Assembly: GCF_022603395.1 (NCBI RefSeq)
Contig: NZ_JAIBKA010000002.1
Coordinates: 1-64,000 of the forward strand
Source of the DNA: Desulfoferrobacter suflitae
GTDB lineage: Bacteria > Desulfobacterota > Syntrophobacteria > Syntrophobacterales > Syntrophobacteraceae
DNA length: 64,000 nt
Direction: 5' to 3'
In this document: piece after piece, positions 63,281 to 64,000 of the stretch
Layout: every line of letters begins with the position of its first letter
Position numbering within the stretch: the stretch's first letter is position 1
Translations under genes and position numbers: made by a program
The notes under the pieces: model-generated
Seen by the model: the letters and a program-made list of their open reading frames with translations, nothing else
Database searches by the model: none
Told to the model about the DNA's origin: nothing

Positions 63281-64000
63281 TCAGGTCCACAACAGTGCCA
63301 CAGTACCGATACCAATCAGCACCGATTCAATCATCGTCTCAAAAACCGGATCTTCTTTCAGGGGCTTCTGAAAGCACATTCGCAAAAACCAGCCATAAGC
63401 GGCCACGCCGGGAAGCATCAAATAAGCAAACGTTGTGCTCAGCCCGCTCACGGGGCCCAACAAAAGGGAAACCGCAAGGAGCACCAGAATCGCACTCATG
63501 AAATGTGCGGTCTTATTTTCACCCAGCAAAACCACTATGGTTTCCTTGCCAACCAAACGGTCGCCTTGAACCGCCAATAGATCGAGCAGCGCCGTTCTTA
63601 TCAAGACCAACAGAGCAATCACCCAAAAAGCGTACAGGGCCCCTCCGAAGCCGCTCCAAAAGCGAGGCAAATGGGGCAGCAGGACGGTTGCGCTGGCCCA
63701 GGCGATGGGAACAAAGAAGGTTTTGGAACCTGGGATATCCTTGATCTTAAGGGCCGATATATTTTGCCAATATGACGGCAAAAACACCGGTACCGCGTAG
63801 AGCACTCCAAATAATACCAGCAAACCCAGCGCCAAGAAAGTTAAAATGCCGGTATTCACCGCCATCCATAACGACACCACCACAGCAACGATGGAAATAC
63901 TGGTAAAAGCGCCCTTCCATTGCTGGTAAAAGGCGGCTCGCCCGGGATCGTTCAATCGCATGGCATCTCGATCCAGGTAGAGGTTCAGGGTATGCATGGC
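63281..64000 (-). CDS. UbiA-family prenyltransferase, N-terminus outside window
   Basis: About 240 codons are visible; the reading frame is open to the right edge, so the gene begins beyond the window. The visible part begins 'NLYLDRDAMRLND' (Asp-rich motif near the start) and includes several membrane helices and 'LIRTALLDLLAVQGDRLVGK' (about 135-154), the second UbiA-type motif. Such enzymes attach prenyl chains to quinone or other aromatic precursors. The sequence fits quinone biosynthesis or a digeranylgeranyl-type role. It is followed in the same direction by the histidine kinase, 153 bases away. Confidence 0.78.
   Translation of the reverse strand, partial: AMHTLNLYLDRDAMRLNDPGRAAFYQQWKGAFTSISIVAVVVSLWMAVNTGILTFLALGLLVLFGVLYAVPVFLPSYWQNISALKIKDIPGSKTFFVPIAWASATVLLPHLPRFWSGFGGALYAFWVIALLVLIRTALLDLLAVQGDRLVGKETIVVLLGENKTAHFMSAILVLLAVSLLLGPVSGLSTTFAYLMLPGVAAYGWFLRMCFQKPLKEDPVFETMIESVLIGIGTVALLWT

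Overview
The window looks like chromosomal DNA from an anaerobic Desulfobacterota bacterium (former Deltaproteobacteria), most like a Syntrophobacter-type sulfate reducer or syntroph. This is inferred from gene content: a 2-oxoacid:ferredoxin oxidoreductase, two large NAD(P)H/Fe-S/molybdopterin flavoprotein systems, a cytochrome bd oxidase, a pyruvoyl-dependent arginine decarboxylase, a TauE/SafE exporter and many sensor/regulator genes. No rRNA, tRNA, CRISPR array, insertion sequence or prophage was recognised. Most of the window is densely coding, with strong Shine-Dalgarno sites and frequent 4-17 base overlaps.

Layout. 1-5131: nitroreductase (partial), MOSC protein, nitrilase-family amidase, a KorA/KorB pair in which KorB carries a fused gamma domain, and pyruvoyl arginine decarboxylase. 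5236-7760: cydA, cydB and a 42-residue membrane ORF that fits the CydX/DUF2474 accessory subunits. 7829-12639: an exported PqaA-like protein with three SLH domains, a flavodoxin-fold quinone reductase, an FAH-family hydrolase and a DUF4410 protein. 12650-19109 (minus): a molybdopterin oxidoreductase, a four-cluster ferredoxin, a GltD-like FAD/Fe-S subunit, two tiny proteins, a CBS protein and a 2Fe-2S/4Fe-4S protein, followed by an orphan response regulator at 19285-19647. 19648-20594: a non-coding region with repeated GTGCAA/TTGCAC inverted repeats and a long inverted repeat. 20595-27715: TauE/SafE exporter plus a companion membrane protein, a PEP-synthase-like protein with an unusual C-terminus, nicotinate phosphoribosyltransferase and a TVP38-type membrane protein.

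27789-35155 (minus): a Nudix hydrolase and the aromatic operon aroF-trpE-trpG-trpD-trpC-trpF. A Trp-codon leader peptide (W-C-W-W-W) and a two-hairpin attenuator precede the operon. trpB and trpA are absent. 35192-40389 (minus): a phospholipase D-VTT fusion and the dTDP-rhamnose genes rfbB, rfbA and rfbD (no rfbC). 40672-48701 (plus): a strong promoter and structured leader, then rpsB-tsf-pyrH-frr-uppS-cdsA-dxr-rseP-tsaB. 48704-55820: a methyltransferase, a small membrane protein, DUF1848 and YkgJ-type cysteine proteins, a Tim44-like protein, der and an LpoA/periplasmic-binding-like protein. 55858-64000 (minus): UbiA-family protein (partial), histidine kinase with a cysteine-rich insert, response regulator, a 1173-residue fusion flavoprotein with a degenerate molybdopterin domain, and a glycosyltransferase.

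The least explained systems are the two redox clusters (12650-19109 and 56753-63127). Both are built on the same NADPH-binding GltD/NfnB-like module joined to NuoF- or NuoG-like pieces. The first has a molybdenum catalytic subunit and a CBS protein. The second has lost the recognisable Mo-ligand site and sits beside its own two-component pair. Both are good candidates for undescribed electron-transfer or electron-confurcating complexes.
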